Shown piece by piece: positions 7,002 to 14,942 of a DNA stretch of 40,228 bases. Under the pieces are notes generated by a model. The model was not told the DNA's origin and ran no database searches. It saw only the letters and a list, made by a program, of their open reading frames with translations. The stretch covers positions 1 through 40,228 of the forward strand of contig JAFGDW010000275.1 of the NCBI GenBank assembly GCA_016931935.1. The letters run 5' to 3'. A program made the position numbers and the translations under genes. Numbering within the stretch: position 1 is the stretch's first letter; every line of letters starts with the position of its first letter. This stretch comes from Candidatus Zhuqueibacterota bacterium (lineage in GTDB: Bacteria > Zhuqueibacterota > Zhuqueibacteria > Thermofontimicrobiales > Thiofontviventaceae).

Positions 7002-10000
7002 ATGATATTCAGTCATCGCTACTATCAGTTTCTCTGCATTTGTATCTTTTCTCTATGCTGTCTCTCTGCTAAAAGCATCCGGGCATCAGGACAATCTGAT
7101 GGTTCGGATGTCGTTCAAAACGCGCAACTGGCATTTTCTGATAACTTCGATGATGAAAATGCAACGGGCTGGCTGCCGCTTACTGAAAGCGCCTGGTCGG
7201 TGAAACACATTGCCGGGAGTAATTATGCCTATTATCTGGATCGTACAAAGTACGGCAACGGCGAATACTCTTTAATACAAAATTACTTGTTCGCGGATTT
7301 TACGATGACGGCTAAAATTAAAAGTGATGAGGATTTGAATGCGAATGAATTTGCAGATATCGTTGTCATTTTTGGATATTTGGACAAGTTTAATTGTTAC
7401 TGGTTGAATTTAAGCAGTGGTGCGGGTGAAAACAAGCTTTATCGAATCATTAATGGCACAACCTCTGTCATTGCCAGTTATAATGGCGTTACCATTAAAG
7501 ATAATGAATTTAAACAAGTACAGGTGAAACGTCAGGGACAAAATTTGAAAATTTGGTATGACAATACTCAAATTATCAATGTTAATGACAATACGTTCCC
7601 CACAGGGCGTATCGGACTGGGATCCTACAACGATGCCGCATTTTTTGATAACGTGAATATTACCGGTGATGTGACATTATCGGGAAGTCTTGAGTTAATC
7701 TCCCCCGCGGCGGGCGATATGTGGGAAGCAAATATTGGCGGAAACATAACCTGGGATAGAAAATTTATTTGGGGTACGGTGAAGTTGGAATTTTCAAGGA
7801 ACGGGGGCAAAAATTGGTCAACGATTGTTCCCAGTGCTACGAATGATGGTTCGGTGTTTTGGACACCAGAAGCACAGCACATTTCAGATAATTGCTACAT
7901 CCGTGTGGTGAGCCTTGAGAATGATGCTGTGCGCGATGTAAATAATGAGCCATTTAAAATTGTGATGGGGGAGACGGATTTCGTTTATCATGCGCAAAAA
8001 CTTATGCCCGGCACGCCTGTCCCGAAAATCGATGGTATTTTCGATGAAGCGTTGTGGGAAATGGTTGCAGGCGATACACTGCTTTATGGTGGTGTCCCTT
8101 ACGACTGGGATGCTGTCTGGACTGATCTTGCGGATAATACGGTCATCTGGAAAGCTGTCTGGAAAGAGCAAACCAACAAATTGTACGTGGCTGTTAAAAT
8201 TATTGATGATATACACGGACCGGTGGATAACAGCAATCCGACGTTGTCATTGTTTCGCCCCTGGGAAGATGAGTCCATCGAATTTTTTACGGATGGTAAT
8301 CATGACGGTGGATCTTTTGAAGATGATAACATCAAAGCCCAACAGTGGCGTGTGTCGGTCGATAACATTCGTACGGTTTACGGTTTTGGCAGCAGTATTT
8401 ATGATGAAGACGATTTTATTACGGCCGTCTCGACTGGTGATGACGGGAATTGGATATGTGAAGCTGTGTTCAATGTTTACGATTCTTTTCCTGATCAGCA
8501 ACGGGATTTGAGTGACGGGGATGTGATTGGCTGGAATATTTGGTATAACGATCAGGATAATGATACCTATCATGACGGTGTGTATTGGCGCGATCACCAA
8601 ACAGGCTGGCGCTATACCGGGCCCGCGTACGAAACTGCGGATCATTTTGGGGAAATGGTGCTGACCGATTCTCCGGTTCATCATATTGAAGTCACGGCGC
8701 CCAATGGCGGAGAAATTATTTATGTCGGTGATCCCAGTACTATTACCTGGGACACCGAGAGCCAGGCCAGCAAAGTAAAAATATTATTTACCAGTGACAA
8801 TGGTGTCACGTGGTGGAACCTTGGTGAATTCGATAATACCGGCGTGGCGGAATGGACACCGGAAATTCAACATGTCGGGAATCAGTGCCTGATTCAGGTA
8901 AGTATTCCGGCTGTGTCAGAGCATCTGAATGATAGAAGCGATGCAACGTTTCAAGTAGTCGCTCAGGCAGGTTTGCCTGATTATTGGGCCTTCGTTGAAA
9001 ATACCGGGCACAAAGTGTCAGTCGTCCTTCCGAAAAGTATTCAGCCAAATATTAAGGGCGAAGCGTTAAAGATAGATGATTATATCGGTATTTTTACGCA
9101 AGCAGGAATTTGTTGTGGGTGGGCGCAATGGAAAGGTGAAAATCTGCTACTAATTGCCTGGGGTGACAACGACCAGACACCGGAGCTTGAAGGCCTGGTT
9201 GGTGGCGAAGTGCTGGCGTATCGAATTTACAGGGTCAGTGAACACATGGAATGGGATAATGTCGAAGTTGCGTATTCGGCAGGCACCGGTAAATATAGCC
9301 CGAATTCATATATGGTATTAAGCATGTTTGAAGTACCGGACATTGTGTGTCAGAATATTATGCTTGATAAGGGCTGGAATCTTTTCTCCACGCGGATTGT
9401 AGCAGATGATATGGATGCCGAGCTGCTGATGAAACCGATTGTTGATGATGTTATTATTTTGCAGGATGCATTTTACGGTGCGTACGTTCCCGAATATAAT
9501 ATCAATACCCTGGGTGCGCTGGATGTTTTGCAGGGATATTATATTTATATGAAAGATGATGTGCAATTAAATATCTGCGGACAAGAGATCGATCAAACCA
9601 CGCCTGTTCCACTACTCAAAGGTTGGAACATGATCAGTTACCTGCCGTCGTATAAAATGAGTGCACCGACGGCGTTTTCCAGCGTGAAAGAAAAACTAAT
9701 CATTGTGAAGGATGGCGCCGGCAATGCTTACATCCCGGATTATAATATCAACAATATCGGCAAAGTCTATCCCGGAAAAGGTTATCAGGCATACATGTCG
9801 GACGATGCCACACTTGTATATCCGGTATTATCACTGGCGAAATCGATGCTGCAGCCGGAACATGCTGACCAAGTAGCCGTGAGCGAACATTTTAATGTAT
9901 CTTATCGCAGTCGGACAAATTGTATTGTTGTTATTCCGGTAGCCAATCAGTCAATACTTGAAATTGGCGATGAAATAGCAGCGTTTAATGCCGACGGTCT

Positions 10001-10526
10001 TTGTTGTGGTACAGCGGTCTGGCAAGGCCAAAATCTGGCATTGACAATCTGGGGAGACGATTCACAAACCCAGGCTGTCGATGGCATGCAAATCGGCCAG
10101 CCGATGCATTTCCGTGTATGGCAGCGCGCCAGCAACCAGGAGTTCAATGCAGCGGTTGAATTTATGGATGGAGCAGTAAGTGTATTTGTGGATAATGCGT
10201 TGCTAATTGCCTCAAATGTGGCCACTTCCGCCACCAGCGTAGTGAAGGATTTAACGACCCCGGCTTCATTCAGAATTTTAAACAGCTACCCGAATCCGTT
10301 CAATCCGGAAACCAATATTGTGCTTGAATTACCGGAAACTGCTCAGGTCGATGTGCGAGTGTTCGATATTCAGGGTCGGCTGGTATCGACACTGTTTCAT
10401 GGGCAGAAGGATGCAGGTGTGCATCGCATCCAGTGGAATGCGACATCACAACCTAGTGGATTGTACATGACGGTGATTCAGGCGGGGTCGGAAAAGCGTA
10501 CATTAAAGTTGATGCTGATGAAGTAG
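7002..10526 (+). CDS. Large modular secreted protein with lectin-like, CBM9-like and sorting domains
   Basis: 1174 residues. Domain order with rough positions: signal peptide (1-29, hydrophobic FLCICIFSLCCLS); concanavalin-A-like domain (45-227, from NFDDENATGW to FFDNVNITG); beta-sandwich starting LELISPAAGD (230-322); CBM9-like domain (340-553, KIDGIFDEALW and ESIEFFTDGNHDG); a second sandwich starting TAPNGGE (560-650); a 'GIFTQAGICCGWA...WGDNDQTPE' module (658-775); a GWNLFS / GWNMISYLP tandem (790-943); a second module, 'IAAFNADGLCCGTA' (960-1075); and a type IX-like sorting tail (1085-1174) with SYPNPFNPETN, ending KLMLMK. It is probably exported, then carried across the outer membrane and anchored or released. 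The CBM9-like part suggests carbohydrate contact, but no catalytic domain is recognised. It is monocistronic, with a terminator following, and shares domains with the operon at 14943. Confidence 0.85.
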   Translation: MIFSHRYYQFLCICIFSLCCLSAKSIRASGQSDGSDVVQNAQLAFSDNFDDENATGWLPLTESAWSVKHIAGSNYAYYLDRTKYGNGEYSLIQNYLFADFTMTAKIKSDEDLNANEFADIVVIFGYLDKFNCYWLNLSSGAGENKLYRIINGTTSVIASYNGVTIKDNEFKQVQVKRQGQNLKIWYDNTQIINVNDNTFPTGRIGLGSYNDAAFFDNVNITGDVTLSGSLELISPAAGDMWEANIGGNITWDRKFIWGTVKLEFSRNGGKNWSTIVPSATNDGSVFWTPEAQHISDNCYIRVVSLENDAVRDVNNEPFKIVMGETDFVYHAQKLMPGTPVPKIDGIFDEALWEMVAGDTLLYGGVPYDWDAVWTDLADNTVIWKAVWKEQTNKLYVAVKIIDDIHGPVDNSNPTLSLFRPWEDESIEFFTDGNHDGGSFEDDNIKAQQWRVSVDNIRTVYGFGSSIYDEDDFITAVSTGDDGNWICEAVFNVYDSFPDQQRDLSDGDVIGWNIWYNDQDNDTYHDGVYWRDHQTGWRYTGPAYETADHFGEMVLTDSPVHHIEVTAPNGGEIIYVGDPSTITWDTESQASKVKILFTSDNGVTWWNLGEFDNTGVAEWTPEIQHVGNQCLIQVSIPAVSEHLNDRSDATFQVVAQAGLPDYWAFVENTGHKVSVVLPKSIQPNIKGEALKIDDYIGIFTQAGICCGWAQWKGENLLLIAWGDNDQTPELEGLVGGEVLAYRIYRVSEHMEWDNVEVAYSAGTGKYSPNSYMVLSMFEVPDIVCQNIMLDKGWNLFSTRIVADDMDAELLMKPIVDDVIILQDAFYGAYVPEYNINTLGALDVLQGYYIYMKDDVQLNICGQEIDQTTPVPLLKGWNMISYLPSYKMSAPTAFSSVKEKLIIVKDGAGNAYIPDYNINNIGKVYPGKGYQAYMSDDATLVYPVLSLAKSMLQPEHADQVAVSEHFNVSYRSRTNCIVVIPVANQSILEIGDEIAAFNADGLCCGTAVWQGQNLALTIWGDDSQTQAVDGMQIGQPMHFRVWQRASNQEFNAAVEFMDGAVSVFVDNALLIASNVATSATSVVKDLTTPASFRILNSYPNPFNPETNIVLELPETAQVDVRVFDIQGRLVSTLFHGQKDAGVHRIQWNATSQPSGLYMTVIQAGSEKRTLKLMLMK

Positions 10527-10540
10527 TCGTTCTAGCATTT

Positions 10541-10576
10541 AAACACGGGGCATTCAATGGGATGCCCCGTGTTTTA
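10541..10576 (+). terminator. Rho-independent terminator
   Basis: ACACGGGGCAT (10543-10553) pairs perfectly with 10562-10572, loop of 8 nt, followed by TTTTA; flanking A and T bases extend the stem. It may also serve hisC, which arrives from the opposite side. Confidence 0.85.
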
Positions 10577-10589
10577 CTAAGAGCCTATT

Positions 10590-10680
10590 TAAAACATCAG
10601 CAAGGCTTAACTGTCGGCTGAGTCTGCCGCGGCGGATCGACACATACATGAATGTTGCCTTCGACAAGCTCAGGCAAAGG
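10590..10680. repeat. Dispersed 'TTGCCTTCGACAAGCTCAGGCAA' type repeat, copy 1
   Basis: TTGCCT (10655-10660) and AGGCAA (10672-10677) are inverted around CGACAAGCTC, and GTCGGCTGAGTCTGCCG occurs at 10613-10629. Related copies occur at 27890-27980, 32665-32745 and 40165-40225, always intergenic. Confidence 0.7.
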
Positions 10681-10686
10681 ACAAAA

Positions 10687-11772
10687 TTAATCGTGTGGGT
10701 TTTCGGACAGGCTCTTATTTACAATGTCACGAATATTACTAAAAAAAATATCCATGTCACTATCTGTACCTATGCTGACTCGCAAATGATTATTGATCCG
10801 AGGCAAGTTAAAGTATCTTACTAAAATCCCTCGTTTTTTCAATTCTGTGAAAATGTGCTGTGCCTCAACAGCCGGATGGTGGATGAAAATGAAATTAGCG
10901 GCCGATTCCACCACATCAAAACCGATCTGTCGCAAATTGTTCGTAATTCGCTGTCTGGTGGTCATAATTTTTTGACGTGACTCAAGAAACCATGCTTCAT
11001 CTTCAAATGCCGCAACACCTCCGGCAATTGCCAAGCGGTCCAGTGTGTATGAGTTGAATGAATTTTTAATACGATTTAAGCCTTCGATCAAATCGACATG
11101 CCCAATGGCATACCCCAACCGTAATCCGGCCAGCGCACGTGATTTCGACAGCGTAAATATCACCAATAAATTAGGATAACGCGCGATCAATTCTGTTGCC
11201 GATTCTCCACCGAAATCAATATACGCCTCATCCACAATTACAATTTTGCGATTGCAGCGGTCGAGCAATGAAACGATAGCATTCAACGGAAGTAATTTCC
11301 CGGTCGGTGCATTGGGATTGGGAAAGATGATACCTACATCGGGATCATTAAATTTTTCCAACGGAATACTGAAATCGTCAGTCAGTGGCACAAGTCGGGG
11401 ATGGAGATCGAACAATTGCGCATACACCGGATAAAAACTGTAGGTAATGTCTGGATAGGCAATTGGATCACCGGGATTAAAAAACGCCGAATATGCAAAC
11501 GCCAGAATTTCATCCGAGCCGTTGCCAGCAAACACCTGGTCGACAGCTACGCGGTAGTAGTCAGCAATTTTCTCCCTGAATTTCCGGCTGTTCGGATCCG
11601 GATACAGTCGGAGCGTTTCGTTAGTATTGGCTTGAATCGCCTGAATGACTCTCGGAGACGGTGGATACGGATTTTCATTGGTATTTAATTTGATGTATTT
11701 TTGGTCCTGTGGTTGTTCGCCGGGTGTGTAAGGCGATATTTCAGCGGTGCGTGTGCTCCAGAACGTGCTCAT
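10687..11772 (-). CDS. hisC: Histidinol-phosphate aminotransferase
   Basis: 361 residues, standard for HisC. It is a PLP-dependent class-I/II aminotransferase acting in histidine synthesis (imidazole acetol phosphate to histidinol phosphate, glutamate as amino donor). Visible are KLNTNENPYPPSP near 28-40, the YPDPNSRKFRE substrate region, GNGSDEIL, the PNPNAPTG loop, VDEAYIDF with the PLP-contacting Asp, and TLSKSRALAGLRLGYAIG with the Schiff-base Lys210. No other his gene is nearby; isolated hisC copies are common and may also serve aromatic amino acid transamination. It is divergent from the restriction endonuclease gene. Confidence 0.94.
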   Translation of the reverse strand: MSTFWSTRTAEISPYTPGEQPQDQKYIKLNTNENPYPPSPRVIQAIQANTNETLRLYPDPNSRKFREKIADYYRVAVDQVFAGNGSDEILAFAYSAFFNPGDPIAYPDITYSFYPVYAQLFDLHPRLVPLTDDFSIPLEKFNDPDVGIIFPNPNAPTGKLLPLNAIVSLLDRCNRKIVIVDEAYIDFGGESATELIARYPNLLVIFTLSKSRALAGLRLGYAIGHVDLIEGLNRIKNSFNSYTLDRLAIAGGVAAFEDEAWFLESRQKIMTTRQRITNNLRQIGFDVVESAANFIFIHHPAVEAQHIFTELKKRGILVRYFNLPRINNHLRVSIGTDSDMDIFFSNIRDIVNKSLSENPHD

Positions 11773-11826
11773 TATGGTGTCCTAAATTGATTTTAGAATA
11801 ATAACTTTTTTCAGAAAATGAACTGT

Positions 11827-11855
11827 AGTATACGAAATTGGTTTCATTTACGCAA
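11827..11855 (-). promoter_or_regulatory. Putative hisC promoter
   Basis: On the minus strand, TTGCGT (11855-11850) and TATACT (11832-11827) are 17 bp apart. The -35 match is weak (3/6) and the -10 good (5/6). The predicted start is about 50 nt upstream of the hisC ATG. Confidence 0.4.
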
Positions 11856-11897
11856 CAGTTTTTTGTACAACATCAATAATGCAAACTGAAATTATAC

Positions 11898-11926
11898 TTG
11901 CGATTCATTTGTAAAATGGCTATAAT
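11898..11926 (+). promoter_or_regulatory. Promoter of the restriction endonuclease gene
   Basis: TTGCGA at 11898-11903 and TATAAT at 11921-11926, spacer 17 bp. The -10 is exact and the -35 matches 4 of 6. It is divergent from the putative hisC promoter, and the start lies about 60 nt before the ATG at 11992. Confidence 0.6.
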
Positions 11927-11991
11927 TTTGTGTTCCCATATTTTAATTACGGTTTACAGACAGCCATCTGAAAATTCTTGCGGAGTTTTGA

Positions 11992-12879
11992 ATGGAAGAA
12001 ACTGAAGTCATTATTGTCAATGGAATTGATACTCCAACTTATGATGCGATTATTCGGCAGGCGATCGAATATGCGATTATATCTATTCCATTTACATTTA
12101 ATCGTATGGAGATTGATGATTTACAACAGAAAATATTCAACATCGCCAAGGGGAAGGTGGCAGAGGGATTGTTCCTGCAGTTTTGTCAAATGAACGATAT
12201 TCCGGTGGATAGCCAGTCGTGCACGACGCCATTCTACCAGGCGGATCACCGCGATTTCGTGTTGATGAACTGGGAATGGGATATTAAAAATAATTATTTA
12301 TATCATCCTGGCCAGATATTGGAAAAATACGCTTATGTGGATTTGCCGGCACTGGTCCCCAATCGGGGCGAGTGGGATCAATGGGGAAAGCGTGACCGGA
12401 AATTTCAAGCATCGACGAAAGGTGCGGGTTTTATCTTCACATTTCTCAAAAATCAGGATCGTTATCGCAAAGGGCAAACGTATTTTTCAATTCATCTGAG
12501 TACAGATCAGCATGCGCTATTACATAAGCTATACAATCGATACAAGGGGAAACATCAGGATAAGGAGCCGTTTGCGCCGTTGAAATTCTGGCAGCGATTT
12601 TTGGAATCGTCTCCTCATCACAAGCTGAATTTTTCGGTGAGCGAACGCCCATGGCTGATTATATGTGGCTGTGCGATTCACAAGCACTGGGAATTATTTA
12701 CAGATAGTGGCGCTGGCCGGCATCTGTATCCGTCCGAAGAACCTGCCACACTTATTACCACCATCAATAATCGAACATGCCCGATTGGAAAGCTGCCGTC
12801 ATTTGCATCAATTTTCCCTGATCTCCGGGATGGAATGAAAGGCGCTTTTTTCAAGTCGACAACGGTTTCTGAAAACTAA
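11992..12879 (+). CDS. Probable type II restriction endonuclease (PD-(D/E)XK fold)
   Basis: 295 residues. The first third has a nuclease-like core: helix AKGKVAEGLFLQFC with Glu58, then HRDFVL (Asp85/Asp88) and WEWDIKN with Asp97-x-Lys99, consistent with a PD-(D/E)XK active site. The remainder (a region rich in W, H and basic residues, with PWLIICGCAIHKHWEL near 220) is not recognised. GGAG at 11982-11985, 6 nt before ATG 11992, supports the start. The gene is convergent with a DNA methyltransferase and their 3' ends overlap by 29 bp, which is the main reason for calling it the restriction half of an R-M system. No recognition sequence can be inferred. The nuclease motif reading is inference. 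Confidence 0.65.
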   Translation: MEETEVIIVNGIDTPTYDAIIRQAIEYAIISIPFTFNRMEIDDLQQKIFNIAKGKVAEGLFLQFCQMNDIPVDSQSCTTPFYQADHRDFVLMNWEWDIKNNYLYHPGQILEKYAYVDLPALVPNRGEWDQWGKRDRKFQASTKGAGFIFTFLKNQDRYRKGQTYFSIHLSTDQHALLHKLYNRYKGKHQDKEPFAPLKFWQRFLESSPHHKLNFSVSERPWLIICGCAIHKHWELFTDSGAGRHLYPSEEPATLITTINNRTCPIGKLPSFASIFPDLRDGMKGAFFKSTTVSEN

Positions 12880-14296
12880 GACAATAATGATGAAAAGTAT
12901 TGCTTACATACGTATTGAAATAGCCGTACGGCGCAATTGAAATATCATCCTGTAGCCAAAATGATTCGGGGAGCAGAATCACGCGTTCCTGCAACCGTTC
13001 TGCCAAATCCCATGCAAGCGGATAATTTTTGCCTTTTTTCTTAATATTCTTTACCACAATCGTCATAAACTTGCCCGGTTTCAATAATTCAATCAACGAA
13101 AAATAAATTGGTACCAGGTCGTCCAGAAATCGTTGATAGTCATCGATGTTGCCCAGATCGGTATCATCTTCAGAATAATTTAGCTGAAGTCCTTTTTCCT
13201 TCCGGCGTGCCTGATATTCGGCGCCCTTCATGTTAAGCATATCCCAATAGGGCGGCGACGTGATGATGTAATCAATCTCCGGAAAATCTCCCTGTGTTAC
13301 CATTCGTGCATCCTTATTCAAGATACGAAACTCCGGCTGATTGGTATACTTCGGCTGCAGAACCGATGTCAATTGCTCGCGACAGCGCTCGTTGGCGATG
13401 TTGCAGAAAAATTCATTCAACTCGATGCCGTATCCATTGCGTCCCATGCGAATTGCCTGAAGCTGCGTACTACCCGTCCCGCTCATCGGATCGAATACAT
13501 TGTCTCCCTCATTCGTGAATATACCGACATACTTATCCACCAAATCTTCAGGATATTTTGCCGGATGGAGAATTTCATTTTTCTTGCGTGGCGGCGGCTT
13601 CAAAATAAACCAGCTTGGGAATTGTGAAGTAATTTTGCCATTTGTCGGTTGCGATTTATTATTCGTAAAATAATCAAACATGGAAAATGATTCCGCTGAT
13701 CCACTGTTTTCGTCCTTGCGAAAGTAAAGCGCGTAGAACATGTTGTTCATTGTTTGAAACTGTGGCAGTTCCTGACCTGTAAAGCTCTCTTCATCAACAC
13801 AGCCAATCTTCTCATCCTTCAGGCTGAATGTTGAGGCAATTGTTTTTGCAAGGTCCCAGCAAAACGGATAGTAAGCACCCTGCTGAAACGATTGATTCAT
13901 AAAAATACCAATGAACCGGCGATGGGCGAGCAACGGCTTAATTTTATAAATGAGTGCAAGCATTCGGTTTTTAAATTCCATGTAGGATGCTGTAGAAATA
14001 TCATCGATAAATGCATCTCGTAAATCGAATAATGCAAATTGAAGCTGATCAATTTTATCCAGATCAGATTCACTGTACAATACTGCTTTGGTTTTTTGGG
14101 CGACAGCATGGATTGTTTGATGATTGTTGGGGTTGCTGCAATAGTAAAATACTGTTGGGGGAAGCTCTTTCAGATCAAATTTAACAAAGAACCGAATGTT
14201 ATCACGATACAGCGTGTAATCATCCGTATACTTAAACCACGATTTCTGGAATGGCAGCCATTCTTTGGATGTGAGATTATTGAATCGATTTTTCAA
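12851..14296 (-). CDS. DNA methyltransferase (N4-cytosine/N6-adenine class), type II R-M
   Basis: 481 residues. The catalytic C-terminal half holds, in order, HPAKYPEDLV (244-253, motif X-like), FDPMSGTGST (268-277, SAM-binding motif I), GYGIELNEFF, and ITSPPYW (345-351, catalytic motif IV). SPPYW favours N4-cytosine methylation but does not prove it. Residues about 95-194 resemble the final part of the catalytic domain (about 380-476): YYPFCWDLAKTIA against NYPLAWDLAERLQ, each followed by a similar FYALYF / HHYCLSF strand, so the protein seems to contain a degenerate second half-domain. The start is a TTG at 14296, with GGAGG (CCTCC at 14301-14305) 4 nt upstream. It presumably protects DNA from the convergent endonuclease, overlapping its 3' end by 29 bp. 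Confidence 0.88.
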   Translation of the reverse strand: MKNRFNNLTSKEWLPFQKSWFKYTDDYTLYRDNIRFFVKFDLKELPPTVFYYCSNPNNHQTIHAVAQKTKAVLYSESDLDKIDQLQFALFDLRDAFIDDISTASYMEFKNRMLALIYKIKPLLAHRRFIGIFMNQSFQQGAYYPFCWDLAKTIASTFSLKDEKIGCVDEESFTGQELPQFQTMNNMFYALYFRKDENSGSAESFSMFDYFTNNKSQPTNGKITSQFPSWFILKPPPRKKNEILHPAKYPEDLVDKYVGIFTNEGDNVFDPMSGTGSTQLQAIRMGRNGYGIELNEFFCNIANERCREQLTSVLQPKYTNQPEFRILNKDARMVTQGDFPEIDYIITSPPYWDMLNMKGAEYQARRKEKGLQLNYSEDDTDLGNIDDYQRFLDDLVPIYFSLIELLKPGKFMTIVVKNIKKKGKNYPLAWDLAERLQERVILLPESFWLQDDISIAPYGYFNTYVSNTFHHYCLSFQKPLST

Positions 14297-14761
14297 ATCG
14301 CCTCCGGATTTTAGAAAGTTGCTTCAATTTTCTTTTTCGGTAGTGTTCAAAAAGTACAAAAGAAAATTCTTTTTATCAAGTATAAGTTTTTTAGTGCCAC
14401 ATCAATTAAATAAATTCAGTCAATCGTCAATTTGATGCACATATTATTATAAGTGTGAGATGCTGCAAAATGTCTCAGGATAAGACGTTTTTAGATGGAA
14501 AGATAAATTAAATTGCATAGTAAAAATTAAAAAGCTACGAATTAGGAAAAATGTGTTTAATTGTCGCTTTTTTAATATGAAATAATAATAAATTATGGGA
14601 TCAAAATAAAATAACTTATTTTTTATTAGACATCTAAAACTGAATTAGCTTACTGTAATTCCTATGTCTATAATATTAACAAGTTGGCATAATAATTGTA
14701 ATTTAAATATGGGTCGTCAGATTAGTTGATTGAAATAATGCAACAAAAAATTAATTAATAA

Positions 14762-14790
14762 TTGCAAATTTCTGAAATATTTTTTATTAT
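14762..14790 (+). promoter_or_regulatory. Putative promoter of the secreted-protein operon
   Basis: TTGCAA (14762-14767) and TATTAT (14785-14790) with a 17-bp spacer. Matches are 4/6 and 5/6 in a very A+T-rich setting, so chance is possible. It would give a leader of about 145 nt. Confidence 0.35.
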
Positions 14791-14931
14791 AAAGAAGAAT
14801 CGCAAAACAGAAAAGTTAATGAGCAAGATTTAGCCCTGCCTTTTCAATTCACCTATCGCCTGATTGTGTGATTCACCATGAAACATCTTTTGCATAACGA
14901 TTACGTCAGGAGAGAATTTGTTTTACAAATT

Positions 14932-14938
14932 AAGGAGG
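14932..14938 (+). promoter_or_regulatory. Strong ribosome binding site
   Basis: AAGGAGG ends 4 nt before ATG 14943 and fixes the start of the 1995-residue protein. Confidence 0.75.
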
Positions 14939-14942
14939 ACGT

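Larger units (their letters stand above)
14297..14942. other. Long A+T-rich intergenic region between R-M genes and the secreted-protein operon
   Basis: About 645 bp without a credible gene or tRNA. It must contain the methyltransferase promoter (minus strand) and the operon promoter (plus strand). Strong A+T bias and stop codons in all frames; no long hairpin was seen. Confidence 0.6.

Noticed and set aside
14684..14700. Sigma54-like TTGGCAT-N5-TTGT element
   Set aside because: The essential -12 GC is GT, and the surrounding A+T bias makes chance matches likely.
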